Below are positions 1 to 6,683 of a stretch of DNA of 11,731 nucleotides, piece after piece. Numbering within the stretch: position 1 is the stretch's first letter; the number at the start of each line of letters is the position of its first letter. The stretch spans positions 1-11,731 of the forward strand of contig JAFYUX010000046.1 of NCBI GenBank assembly GCA_017549385.1, written 5' to 3'. This DNA comes from Bacillota bacterium (GTDB lineage: Bacteria; Bacillota; Clostridia; Peptostreptococcales; Anaerovoracaceae). Position numbers and translations under genes: made by a program. The notes beneath the pieces are model-generated. The model searched no databases, was not told the origin of the DNA, and saw only the letters and a program-made list of their open reading frames with translations.

Positions 1-482
1 AGAACTCAGCAAGAATAAACATTATCGTAAAAGATCCTTCTGTTTGGAGCAGATTAGCAGAACTCGATCCAGCAGATATCGGTTTTGATCTCCCGATTGA
101 AACAATCTCAGAAAACGAAACTAACCAGTTTATCTTAGACGAAGATTCTGAATGGTCTGCAAACGAATTACAGACTTCTGCATTCTGCAGATATATGTCA
201 GCTGTTGCACCAGAAGAATGCATCATCATCGCTGACTGCACTGATCTCGAAGGCGAAAAGCCACTCCACTACTGCTTCTGGTATTTAGCAAGCCCATATG
301 TTGCTGCTTACAAGGCAGGTTCTTACTTTGACGAATTCTTAGGTTACGACGAAGAGGACGGCAGAGAAGACATGAGAGAAAAGACTGATATCCATGATAT
401 CGCAGGATGGTTCCGATTCCTCGGTCACGGCGGCAATCCAAAGTACAAGGAAGGTCTCGCTGAGTACGGCATCCAGTTATAG
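1..482 (+). CDS. Unrecognised acidic protein, 5'-truncated by window edge
   Basis: The reading frame is open from base 3 to the TAA-type stop at 480-482, giving the last 159 residues of a longer protein. The ATG at 195 lies in this frame but has no ribosome binding site, and the frame upstream of it has the same codon style, so the gene almost certainly begins outside the window. The product is soluble-looking and acidic, with no membrane segment or signal sequence in the visible part. It contains a stretch rich in Asp/Glu near residues 115-130 of the visible part (DEFLGYDEEDGREDMREK) and several aromatic residues (HYCFWYLASPY). I do not recognise the family and assign no function. It is followed by a terminator-like hairpin, so it is probably transcribed separately from the ABC exporter downstream. 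Confidence 0.8.
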   Translation, partial: NSARINIIVKDPSVWSRLAELDPADIGFDLPIETISENETNQFILDEDSEWSANELQTSAFCRYMSAVAPEECIIIADCTDLEGEKPLHYCFWYLASPYVAAYKAGSYFDEFLGYDEEDGREDMREKTDIHDIAGWFRFLGHGGNPKYKEGLAEYGIQL

Positions 483-514
483 ACTGTATTTTAAAAGAAC
501 AATTTGACAAAACT

Positions 515-543
515 TTTAAAAGATTCAGGCAAAATTGTATAAA
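515..543 (+). promoter_or_regulatory. Candidate promoter upstream of ABC exporter operon
   Basis: TTTAAA (515-520) and TATAAA (538-543) are separated by 17 bases and resemble a sigma-A promoter (4/6 and 5/6 matches). A perfect TTGACA at 504-509 lies just upstream, but no good -10 box sits at the proper distance from it. If this promoter is used, transcription would begin near 550 and would run straight through the hairpin at 559-591 before reaching the ABC gene. The region is very A/T rich, so chance matches are likely. Confidence 0.3.
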
Positions 544-558
544 AAATAGTAAAATAAG

Positions 559-591
559 GATTGGCTCTAAGTGTTAGAGTCAATCTTTTTT
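559..591 (+). terminator. Rho-independent terminator or attenuator before ABC operon
   Basis: GATTGGCTCTAA (559-570) pairs with TTAGAGTCAATC (574-585) around a 3-base GTG loop. The stem is 12 bp with one G-T wobble and is followed by CTTTTTTGA. This is a typical intrinsic terminator. It lies 77 bases after the upstream stop codon and only 26 bases before the ABC exporter start. It most simply ends the upstream gene, but since no promoter fits between it and the start at 618, it may also act as an attenuator. Confidence 0.8.
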
Positions 592-617
592 GATATTACG
601 AAAGGGGGAAAATATAC

Positions 618-2360
618 ATGCTAAAAAATCTTTTATCATGTGTCCGAGAGTATAAAAGACCAACAATTCTCACTTTCATTTTCATAATCGGGGAAGTTAT
701 CATCGAATGCCTCATTCCGTTTATTACGGCCAATCTGGTAAATCAGATGAAACTTGCCATTGAGATGAAGGTACTTCTGATAACAGGTCTTTCACTGCTC
801 CTCATGGCCATGGTATCACTGGCCTGCGGTGGTGTTGCCGCTGTCACCTGTGCAAAGGCAGCAACGGGCTTTGCAAAAAACCTGCGCCGGGAGATTTTCA
901 CAAAGGTACAGGCTTTTTCATTTGAAAACATCGACACATTTTCTACATCATCTCTTGTAACGCGTCTCACTACAGACATCAACAATGTACAGATGTCATA
1001 CATGATGGTTATTCGTACAGCGGTACGTTCACCACTTATGCTGATGTTCTCCATCATTATGGCATATATCATGGGCGGAGCCCTTGCACTGACATTCGTT
1101 GTTATCGTTCCTGTTTTATTCATCGGGCTCATTACCATTGCAAGAAAAGCAATGCCTGCATTACGCAGAGTTTTCAAAAAGTATGACAAACTCAACGAAG
1201 CCATCGAAGAAAATATCCGTGGTATGAGAGTTGTAAAGGGTTTTGCAAGAGAAGAATACGAAAAGAAAAAGATCTTCAAAGCCGCAAATGATATCAGAGT
1301 GGATTTCACAAGAGCAGACAGAATCATCGCGTTCAACACGCCTATCATGCAGTTCTGCATCAGCTTCAACGTTATCTTTGTTCTGGTTGTAGGCTCAACT
1401 ATGATTATCAACAGCAGAGGCGCCAGCCTGGATGTTGGCCAAATGTCCGCAATGCTGACTTATGGTATGCAGACTCTGATGTCCCTCATGATGCTTTCAT
1501 TTATCTACGTTATCCTTACGATTTCCTTAGAATCAATGAAACGTATCAACGAAGTTCTCATCGCAGAGCCATCTATGAAAAATCCGGAAAATCCTGTTAT
1601 GGATGTTAAGGATGGTTCTATCGAATTCCAGGATGTAAACTTCAAATATTCAGAAAATTCTCACGCTTACGCACTCTCAGATGTAAATCTCAAGATCGAA
1701 TCAGGCATGACAGTTGGTATTATCGGTGGTACCGGTTCCAGCAAATCATCTCTGGTTCAGCTTATTCCGCGACTCTATGACGTTACAGAAGGCGCGGTTC
1801 GTGTCGGCGGAGTCGACGTAAGACAGTACGACATTGCTTCACTCCGTGACCAGGTTGCAATGGTGCTCCAGAAAAACCAGCTTTTCTCAGGCACAATCAA
1901 GGAAAACCTCCGCTGGGGTAACGAAAACGCAACTGACGAGGAACTCATAGAGGCATGCAAGCTGGCACAGGCTCACGATTTTGTATCTTCATTCCCTGAA
2001 GGTTACGACACATACATCGAACAGGGCGGTACAAACGTATCCGGTGGCCAGAAACAGAGACTCTGTATCGCAAGAGCACTCCTTAAAAAGCCAAAGATCC
2101 TTATCCTGGACGACTCTACAAGCGCTGTAGATACAAAGACTGATTCATTTATCAGACAGGGCTTCAAGGAGTTCATCCCAGAAACAACAAAGATCATCAT
2201 CGCTCAGCGTATCTCCTCTATTCAGGATGCTGACATGATCATCGTTTTAGATAACGGTCACGTGGTTGCAGTGGGTACTCATTCAGAACTCATGGCAAGC
2301 AGTGATATCTACCGCGAAATCAATCAGCAGCAGACTCAGGGAGGTGATTTTGATGAATAA
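618..2360 (+). CDS. ABC exporter half-transporter, degenerate-site subunit (BmrC/TM287-like)
   Basis: This 580-residue half-transporter has an N-terminal membrane domain of about six helices (roughly residues 15-300) fused to a C-terminal nucleotide-binding domain (about 335-575). The Walker A motif at 370-378 is GGTGSSKSS, with Ser in place of the last Gly before Lys376. The signature is a canonical VSGGQ (474-478). Walker B ends in Asp498-Asp499 where the catalytic base would be Glu, and the switch position is Gln530 instead of His. These substitutions are the pattern of the degenerate partner in heterodimeric exporters such as BmrCD, LmrCD and TM287/288. Its intact signature would complete the partner's active site. 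The start has AAAGGGGG 9 bases upstream. Its last eight bases overlap the next gene, so the two subunits are translationally coupled. Members of this type export drugs or lipids; the substrate here cannot be read from sequence. Confidence 0.93.
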   Translation: MLKNLLSCVREYKRPTILTFIFIIGEVIIECLIPFITANLVNQMKLAIEMKVLLITGLSLLLMAMVSLACGGVAAVTCAKAATGFAKNLRREIFTKVQAFSFENIDTFSTSSLVTRLTTDINNVQMSYMMVIRTAVRSPLMLMFSIIMAYIMGGALALTFVVIVPVLFIGLITIARKAMPALRRVFKKYDKLNEAIEENIRGMRVVKGFAREEYEKKKIFKAANDIRVDFTRADRIIAFNTPIMQFCISFNVIFVLVVGSTMIINSRGASLDVGQMSAMLTYGMQTLMSLMMLSFIYVILTISLESMKRINEVLIAEPSMKNPENPVMDVKDGSIEFQDVNFKYSENSHAYALSDVNLKIESGMTVGIIGGTGSSKSSLVQLIPRLYDVTEGAVRVGGVDVRQYDIASLRDQVAMVLQKNQLFSGTIKENLRWGNENATDEELIEACKLAQAHDFVSSFPEGYDTYIEQGGTNVSGGQKQRLCIARALLKKPKILILDDSTSAVDTKTDSFIRQGFKEFIPETTKIIIAQRISSIQDADMIIVLDNGHVVAVGTHSELMASSDIYREINQQQTQGGDFDE

Positions 2361-4332
2361 AAAACCTCCAAAAGGCATGCCTCACGGCAAGGGTCCTGGC
2401 GGACCAAAGGGAATGCCTCCAAAGATGCCACCTGGCATGGGTATGAAAAATATCAAGCGTATCCTTGGATATCTCATCAAGTTCTATCCTGTGCTGATTC
2501 CTATCATTATCGTATGTATCGTTTTCTCTGCTATCACAGCAGCGGTTCCTGCAATCTTCCAGCAGAAGATTTTTGCTGATATCTCAGAATGGTACATGAC
2601 TGGTGACTGGGCTGCAGCTTCAAAGGTAATCATGCCAAAGGTTATCATCCTGGTTGTCCTTTACGTAATCTCTCTGGCTACTACAACATTACAGACTCAG
2701 ATTATGGCCTTCCTAGGTCAGGACTTCCTCAACAGAATCCGTCTCATGCTCTTTGACAAGATGCAGTCACTTCCGTTGAGATATTTCGACACAAACAAGC
2801 ACGGCGACATCATGAGCCGATACACAAACGATATCGATGCTCTCCGTATGCTGGTTATGCAGGCGTTACCGTCCGCTCTCCAGTGCGGCATACTCCTTAT
2901 AAGTGTATTCTGCATCATGGTTTACTACAGCATCTGGCTTACTCTCGTAGTTCTTTTCGGTATTGCAGCCATGTTCTTTGTTACAAAGAAAGTAGGCGGC
3001 GGTTCTGCAAAGTACTTCATGAAGCAGCAGAATTCCATCGGTAAAGCCGAAGGCTTTGTACAGGAAATGATGTCTGGCCAGAAGGTTATCAAGGTATTCA
3101 ACCACGAAGACAAGTGTCTCGAAGAATTCGACAAATTAAACGAAGAACTCTGTGCTGACAGCATGAAAGCTAACGCTTACGCAAATCTTCTGGGTCCGAT
3201 TATAGGCAATATCGGTAATATCCTCTATGTTCTGGTAGCACTTTTCGGCGGTCTTATCATCATCACAAAGATCCCAAATATCGCAGTATCTGCAATCATT
3301 GCCGGCTCTATCGGCGTACTGACAATTGACGTAATGATTCCGTTCCTCAATATGTCCAGACAGTTCTGCGGTAACGTAAACCAGATTACACAGCACATCA
3401 ACTCACTGGCTATGGCCATGGCAGCTGCAGCTCGTATCTTCTCACTTCTCGATGCAGAACCAGAATCAGACGAAGGTACAGTTACACTGGTAAACATCAC
3501 AGAAGATGCTGATGGCAATATCACAGAATCAGAACACCGCACTGGCAAATGGGCATGGAAAGTGCCTCAGACTGACGGTACATTTGTTTATGTTCGTCTC
3601 CAGGGCGACGTAAGATTAAACAACGTAGATTTCGGTTACACACCTGAAAAGACAGTTCTCCACGATATCACCCTCTATGCTGAGCCTGGTCAGAAGGTTG
3701 CTTTTGTAGGTGCTACAGGTGCCGGCAAGACGACTATCACAAACCTGCTCAACAGATTTTATGATATCAACGACGGTCAGATTCTGTATGACGGCATAAA
3801 TGTAAAGACTATCCATAAGTCAGATCTCAGACGTTCTCTGGGCCTCGTACTTCAGGATACAAACCTGTTTACAGGTACTGTAATGGACAATATCCGCTAT
3901 GGTAAACTGGATGCTACTGATGACGAATGTATCCAGGCTGCAAAGCTTGCTGGTGCAGACGACTTTATCACAAGACTTCCAGACAGCTACAACACTATGC
4001 TGGAAAACAACGGCGAAAACCTCTCTCAGGGTCAGCGTCAGCTGATTTCTATCGCGAGAGCTGCCGTTGCAAATCCTCCAGTTATGATCCTTGACGAAGC
4101 TACATCTTCTATCGATACTCGTACAGAACAGATCGTTCAGCGCGGTATGGATAAACTCATGGAAGGCCGTACGGTATTTGTTATCGCTCACCGTCTCTCT
4201 ACTGTTAGAAACTCTGATGTTATCATGGTTCTCGACCAGGGTAAGATCATCGAAAGAGGTTCTCACGAACAGCTTATCGCAGAAGGCGGTCAGTACTACC
4301 AGCTTTACACTGGTGCTTTTGAACTCGAGTAA
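2353..4332 (+). CDS. ABC exporter half-transporter, catalytic subunit (BmrD/TM288-like)
   Basis: This 659-residue protein is the catalytically competent partner of the preceding gene. An in-frame ATG exists upstream at 2266, but the ATG at 2353 has an ideal GGGAGGTGA just before it and overlaps the previous gene by 8 bases, so it is chosen. Residues 1-30 form a Gly/Pro/Met/Lys-rich, membrane-free tail. The membrane domain follows to about residue 365, and the ATPase domain starts near 420. Walker A is GATGAGKTT (453-461), Walker B ends Asp581-Glu582 and the switch is His613, all canonical. The signature is LSQGQ (557-561) with Gln replacing the first Gly, so it would complete the partner's degenerate site. 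The dimer therefore has one consensus and one degenerate ATP site. Between the membrane and ATPase domains lies an extra segment (about 375-420), absent from the partner, containing TVTLVNITEDADGNITESEH and a Trp-rich KWAWK. Confidence 0.94.
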   Translation: MNKKPPKGMPHGKGPGGPKGMPPKMPPGMGMKNIKRILGYLIKFYPVLIPIIIVCIVFSAITAAVPAIFQQKIFADISEWYMTGDWAAASKVIMPKVIILVVLYVISLATTTLQTQIMAFLGQDFLNRIRLMLFDKMQSLPLRYFDTNKHGDIMSRYTNDIDALRMLVMQALPSALQCGILLISVFCIMVYYSIWLTLVVLFGIAAMFFVTKKVGGGSAKYFMKQQNSIGKAEGFVQEMMSGQKVIKVFNHEDKCLEEFDKLNEELCADSMKANAYANLLGPIIGNIGNILYVLVALFGGLIIITKIPNIAVSAIIAGSIGVLTIDVMIPFLNMSRQFCGNVNQITQHINSLAMAMAAAARIFSLLDAEPESDEGTVTLVNITEDADGNITESEHRTGKWAWKVPQTDGTFVYVRLQGDVRLNNVDFGYTPEKTVLHDITLYAEPGQKVAFVGATGAGKTTITNLLNRFYDINDGQILYDGINVKTIHKSDLRRSLGLVLQDTNLFTGTVMDNIRYGKLDATDDECIQAAKLAGADDFITRLPDSYNTMLENNGENLSQGQRQLISIARAAVANPPVMILDEATSSIDTRTEQIVQRGMDKLMEGRTVFVIAHRLSTVRNSDVIMVLDQGKIIERGSHEQLIAEGGQYYQLYTGAFELE

Positions 4333-4362
4333 ATTTGACATCAAAATTTTTGACATCAAAAT
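4333..4362. repeat. Tandem duplication of a 15-base unit containing TTTGACATCAAA
   Basis: TTTGACATCAAAAT occurs at 4334-4347 and again at 4349-4362, with a 15-base period and 14 of 15 bases identical. Each unit is itself a small inverted repeat (TTTGA-CA-TCAAA). It starts right after the ABC operon stop codon and runs up to the terminator hairpin. It may be a slippage duplication or a pair of binding sites; nothing here decides. Confidence 0.75.
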
Positions 4363-4405
4363 AAAAAAAGAGCTGATGCCCCACATGCATCAGCTCTTTT
4401 TCTTT
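4363..4405. terminator. Strong, probably bidirectional terminator between converging genes
   Basis: GAGCTGATGC (4370-4379) pairs perfectly with GCATCAGCTC (4387-4396) around the loop CCCACAT. The stem is flanked by an A-run on the left and a T-run on the right, so it has the terminator form on both strands. It lies between the end of the ABC operon on the plus strand and the end of the small cysteine protein gene on the minus strand, and would stop both transcripts. Confidence 0.9.
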
Positions 4406-4446
4406 AGCTGCGAAAGTTATCTGCTATTTGTTTTATTTATAAACCC

Positions 4447-4743
4447 TTAATCTAAATTCAACAATTCCGCCAATCGTTCCGTTTGATCGTCTACGACCTG
4501 AAACCTTTCACAGCATCCATCTTGATATTTATCGTAATGCGTACATTTAACCCTTCCTGTTATGTCTTCCATGTTTATACAGAAAACACAAAGTTCAGCT
4601 TTAACACTTTTGCCACCACTACATCTGAATGTAACTGCATAACCAGAAGTGTCATCATCTTTACCAAACAAACTCGGGCTCTGTGCTCGCTCCTTTATGA
4701 ATCTATTTCGCATCTTCTCTCCGAAAAATCCAAATATACTCAT
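4447..4743 (-). CDS. Small cysteine-rich protein of unknown function
   Basis: The gene encodes 98 residues, and the ATG is preceded by TAAGGAG seven bases upstream, which favours this strand over an overlapping plus-strand frame. The N-terminus (MSIFGFFGEKMRNRF) is short and weakly hydrophobic, not a clear signal peptide. The middle and C-terminal part carries Cys41, Cys52-x2-Cys55, Cys67, His69 and the pair Cys77-Cys78, a spacing that could bind a metal ion such as zinc. I do not recognise the family. It follows the membrane LuxR-type gene on the same strand but is separated from it by about 160 bases and a strong terminator, so it is probably transcribed on its own. It ends at the bidirectional hairpin it shares with the ABC operon. 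Confidence 0.75.
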   Translation of the reverse strand: MSIFGFFGEKMRNRFIKERAQSPSLFGKDDDTSGYAVTFRCSGGKSVKAELCVFCINMEDITGRVKCTHYDKYQDGCCERFQVVDDQTERLAELLNLD

Positions 4744-4769
4744 ACGGACTCCTTACGAAAAACATCGAT

Positions 4770-4790
4770 AGGAAAACAAATCGTTTTCCT
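4770..4790. other. Perfect hairpin upstream of small cysteine protein gene
   Basis: AGGAAAAC (4770-4777) pairs perfectly with GTTTTCCT (4783-4790) around AAATC. Read on the plus strand it is followed by a T-run and looks like a terminator, but no plus-strand gene precedes it. On the minus strand it falls in the leader of the 98-residue gene, about 13 bases before its ribosome binding site, where it could affect translation or transcript stability. Confidence 0.55.
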
Positions 4791-4880
4791 TTTTGCGCCT
4801 TACCCGTTATATACGGGATATGTATATTATTTCACTTATCCCATGATTACACAGTAGCCCTACCCTATATTTCCCATTCA

Positions 4881-4912
4881 AAAAGGGGTAATTTTTGAAA
4901 AATCACCCCTTA
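4881..4912 (-). terminator. Terminator overlapping the end of the 7TM-LuxR gene
   Basis: On the minus strand AAGGGGTGATTTTT pairs with AAAAATTACCCCTT, with one G-T wobble, around a very short loop, and is followed by TTT. The ascending arm includes the last two codons and the TGA stop of the membrane LuxR gene, so the gene and its terminator share bases. This ends the transcript before the small cysteine protein gene. Confidence 0.85.
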
Positions 4913-5973
4913 AACGTTTCTTTATCTGCTTTTTCGTAAAGTTCTCGTCTGTTTGTCACCTGTAATTTTGAGAAGATATTGGACGTATGTTTTTTTACAG
5001 TATGTTCTGTTACAAACAGATAGTCTGCAATATCTTTTCTCTTTCTGTTTTCCAGGAGACATTTAAGAACGTCTGTCTCTCTGGCAGTAAGCATAGAGAT
5101 TGCATCCCAGCTTTTCATAATTTCTTCGATGCGTTTTGGATCTACAGCATCAGGCTTAACTTTATAATGCTGTTTTGCAATAACCTCTATATCTTTGTCA
5201 GAATCAGCGTCGACTTTCTCCACTACATCATTGTGTGGCTCTACCACAATATCATAATCTTCTGATGATTCTATCATGACATCAATATTACTGTCTATCT
5301 TTGCAAGTTTCTGATACTCCTGAATTACACTATATAACATCAACATCAGCAACTCGCTGACTATGTATGATACAGACAGGAACTCAAAATCAGAATAAAT
5401 CATCTGTTCTATTCCCCATATGCCTATATTGAGGAATACGATAATAAGAAGCAATGCTGCATGCTTATAAGGTACAGGATTTTTTCTTGCTCTGGCGATG
5501 AGTATAGTGGCCAGCATGGCACCAAAATAAGTCACAAGATATACAAGATAAATAAAATGTAACGGTCCATAAACTTTTTCCAGTTTTGCCATTCCATTTA
5601 CAAATATCAGTGAAACATCACTATAGTAGATGTTGAGATATCCCGGGCTGGCAGCCAGCAGAAAAACTGTAAAACTCACGAAAACCATCAAGCCTGTGAT
5701 CCACTTTTTTATCTTTGTCCGGCACACTCCAACGATGGACATAAACATGCACAACGGTAAGAATACCGAACCAAAATATGAAATTCTGTTGGCCATCAGA
5801 GCTCCGCTCAGACTCTTGGAGACAGACAACGCCAGATATCCGGTATTAACGATAAATACCGATACAAACAGCAGCATAAGCCACATATCTTTTTCTTTTA
5901 TGAAAAAACTGTATCCCGCCAGCAGAAGTATTGAACATAAAGCAATAATTCCATACACTACAGCCATATTCAT
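4903..5973 (-). CDS. Seven-transmembrane sensor fused to a LuxR-type DNA-binding domain
   Basis: The protein has 356 residues from the ATG at 5973, which has GGAGG eight bases upstream; a longer in-frame version from 6021 lacks such a site. Seven hydrophobic segments are visible at about 5-25, 31-51, 66-84, 91-111, 138-160, 171-192 and 199-217. The arrangement resembles the 7TM input domain found at the N-terminus of some histidine kinases (HisKA_7TM type). An acidic linker (about 225-285) leads to a C-terminal LuxR/GerE helix-turn-helix at about 295-350. That domain starts LTARETDVLKCLLENR, has the recognition region VTEHTVKKHTSNIFSKL, and ends with the typical Arg-Arg-Glu-Leu. There is no receiver or kinase domain, so it would be a one-component, membrane-bound transcription regulator. 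The neighbouring flavoprotein genes are plausible targets (inference). No ligand can be deduced. Confidence 0.88.
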   Translation of the reverse strand: MNMAVVYGIIALCSILLLAGYSFFIKEKDMWLMLLFVSVFIVNTGYLALSVSKSLSGALMANRISYFGSVFLPLCMFMSIVGVCRTKIKKWITGLMVFVSFTVFLLAASPGYLNIYYSDVSLIFVNGMAKLEKVYGPLHFIYLVYLVTYFGAMLATILIARARKNPVPYKHAALLLIIVFLNIGIWGIEQMIYSDFEFLSVSYIVSELLMLMLYSVIQEYQKLAKIDSNIDVMIESSEDYDIVVEPHNDVVEKVDADSDKDIEVIAKQHYKVKPDAVDPKRIEEIMKSWDAISMLTARETDVLKCLLENRKRKDIADYLFVTEHTVKKHTSNIFSKLQVTNRRELYEKADKETFKG

Positions 5974-6011
5974 AGCATTGTCCTCCTTTCCTAAAATTTT
6001 CATAACACATA

Positions 6012-6038
6012 TCTGAAACAACGTCCGTCGATTTCAGA
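6012..6038 (-). promoter_or_regulatory. Hairpin/inverted repeat in leader of 7TM-LuxR gene
   Basis: TCTGAAA (6012-6018) and TTTCAGA (6032-6038) form a perfect 7-bp inverted repeat. Inner CAAC and GTCG extend it with one wobble and one bulged base, leaving a 4-base loop. It lies 39-65 bases upstream of the LuxR-type start, between it and the flavoprotein gene that ends at 6072. No T-run follows on the minus strand, so it is not a typical terminator. It could be a DNA-binding site for a dimeric regulator, possibly the LuxR protein itself, or a transcript-processing hairpin. Confidence 0.5.
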
Positions 6039-6071
6039 ATCAGCTTCTTAACTTTAATAAATTCACAAATA

Positions 6072-6683
6072 TTATTTATTTTCTCTAAGAGCTTTATTAA
6101 ACATCTTGTGAGCGTACTTCAGATATACCCCTCTAGGTACAGCTGAACTGCAATAAATGTTTTCTACAGCCTGACCTTGCTCAACAGCTTTAGCCAGTTT
6201 AGAGAAATCCTGGTCTACTTTTCTGTAAAGCACTGCCGGTAATGATTTTTCCTGAATAATACGCACCATAGGACCAGCTCCAACGGCAATACCGCCACCA
6301 TAAACAGTACCTATCTTATCACACCAGTTTTTTACGATATCAAAGAGAGGTCTAATCTGCTGTGGTTCGTAAAATCCCAGATTTGATACTACATATACTG
6401 GAATCGCTGGAAACTCGTCTGCGCATCTTTCCATAATCATCTCAAGAAGCTTTACAACCTGAGCCGGTAAACCGTCTACATAAAGTGGCGCACCGATAAC
6501 GAGAGCTTCTGCCCCTTTTATATCTTCAACAAAATCATCGAATCCTCTAACGATAATATTTTTGATATTCTTTACGACACATTCTGTGTCAGAATACTTT
6601 TTAATTTCCTTTTCCAGAAGACCGAGAAAATATCTGCTGTTGGAAGTTCTGCCTTTGTAGCTGCAGTTGATCATGTAAATCAT
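6072..6683 (-). CDS. Flavodoxin-fold NAD(P)H/FMN reductase-like protein
   Basis: This 203-residue protein has the flavodoxin-like fold of FMN reductases. Its first strand ends in a phosphate-binding loop, CSYKGRTSNS (7-16). It continues with a flavin-contacting loop PLYVDGLP (66-73), a third loop at NLGFYE (101-106) and a glycine-rich GGGIAVGAGPM (129-139). A C-terminal extension of about 50 residues, basic at the end, is present. The ATG at 6683 has AAAGGAGG seven bases upstream and overlaps the stop of the preceding gene as ATGA, so the two are translationally coupled and probably work together. The family moves electrons from NAD(P)H through flavin; the acceptor is not evident. An in-frame ATG three codons later is possible but worse spaced. 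Confidence 0.83.
   Translation of the reverse strand: MIYMINCSYKGRTSNSRYFLGLLEKEIKKYSDTECVVKNIKNIIVRGFDDFVEDIKGAEALVIGAPLYVDGLPAQVVKLLEMIMERCADEFPAIPVYVVSNLGFYEPQQIRPLFDIVKNWCDKIGTVYGGGIAVGAGPMVRIIQEKSLPAVLYRKVDQDFSKLAKAVEQGQAVENIYCSSAVPRGVYLKYAHKMFNKALRENK

Noticed and set aside
743..1411. Minus-strand 222-residue reading frame inside the first ABC gene
   Set aside because: It is a shadow of the membrane domain coding sequence, which has strong family motifs and correct start signals on the plus strand.
2266..2352. Extended start for the second ABC subunit
   Set aside because: The added 29 residues are an alternate-frame reading of the end of the first subunit gene; the ATG at 2353 has an ideal ribosome binding site.
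3820..4386. Minus-strand 188-residue reading frame opposite the second ABC gene's ATPase domain
   Set aside because: It lies antisense to Walker B and signature coding sequence and begins inside the shared terminator, with no start signal.
4803..4817. CCCGT-TATAT-ACGGG inverted repeat upstream of the small cysteine protein
   Set aside because: With 5-bp arms in A/T-rich sequence and no convincing promoter boxes around it, it cannot be told from chance.
4483..4857. Plus-strand 124-residue reading frame antisense to the small cysteine protein
   Set aside because: It has no ribosome binding site, crosses a hairpin and intergenic sequence, and the opposite strand has a gene with a clear TAAGGAG start signal.
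5630..6016. Plus-strand 128-residue reading frame opposite the 7TM-LuxR gene
   Set aside because: It is antisense to well-supported membrane helices and has no ribosome binding site.
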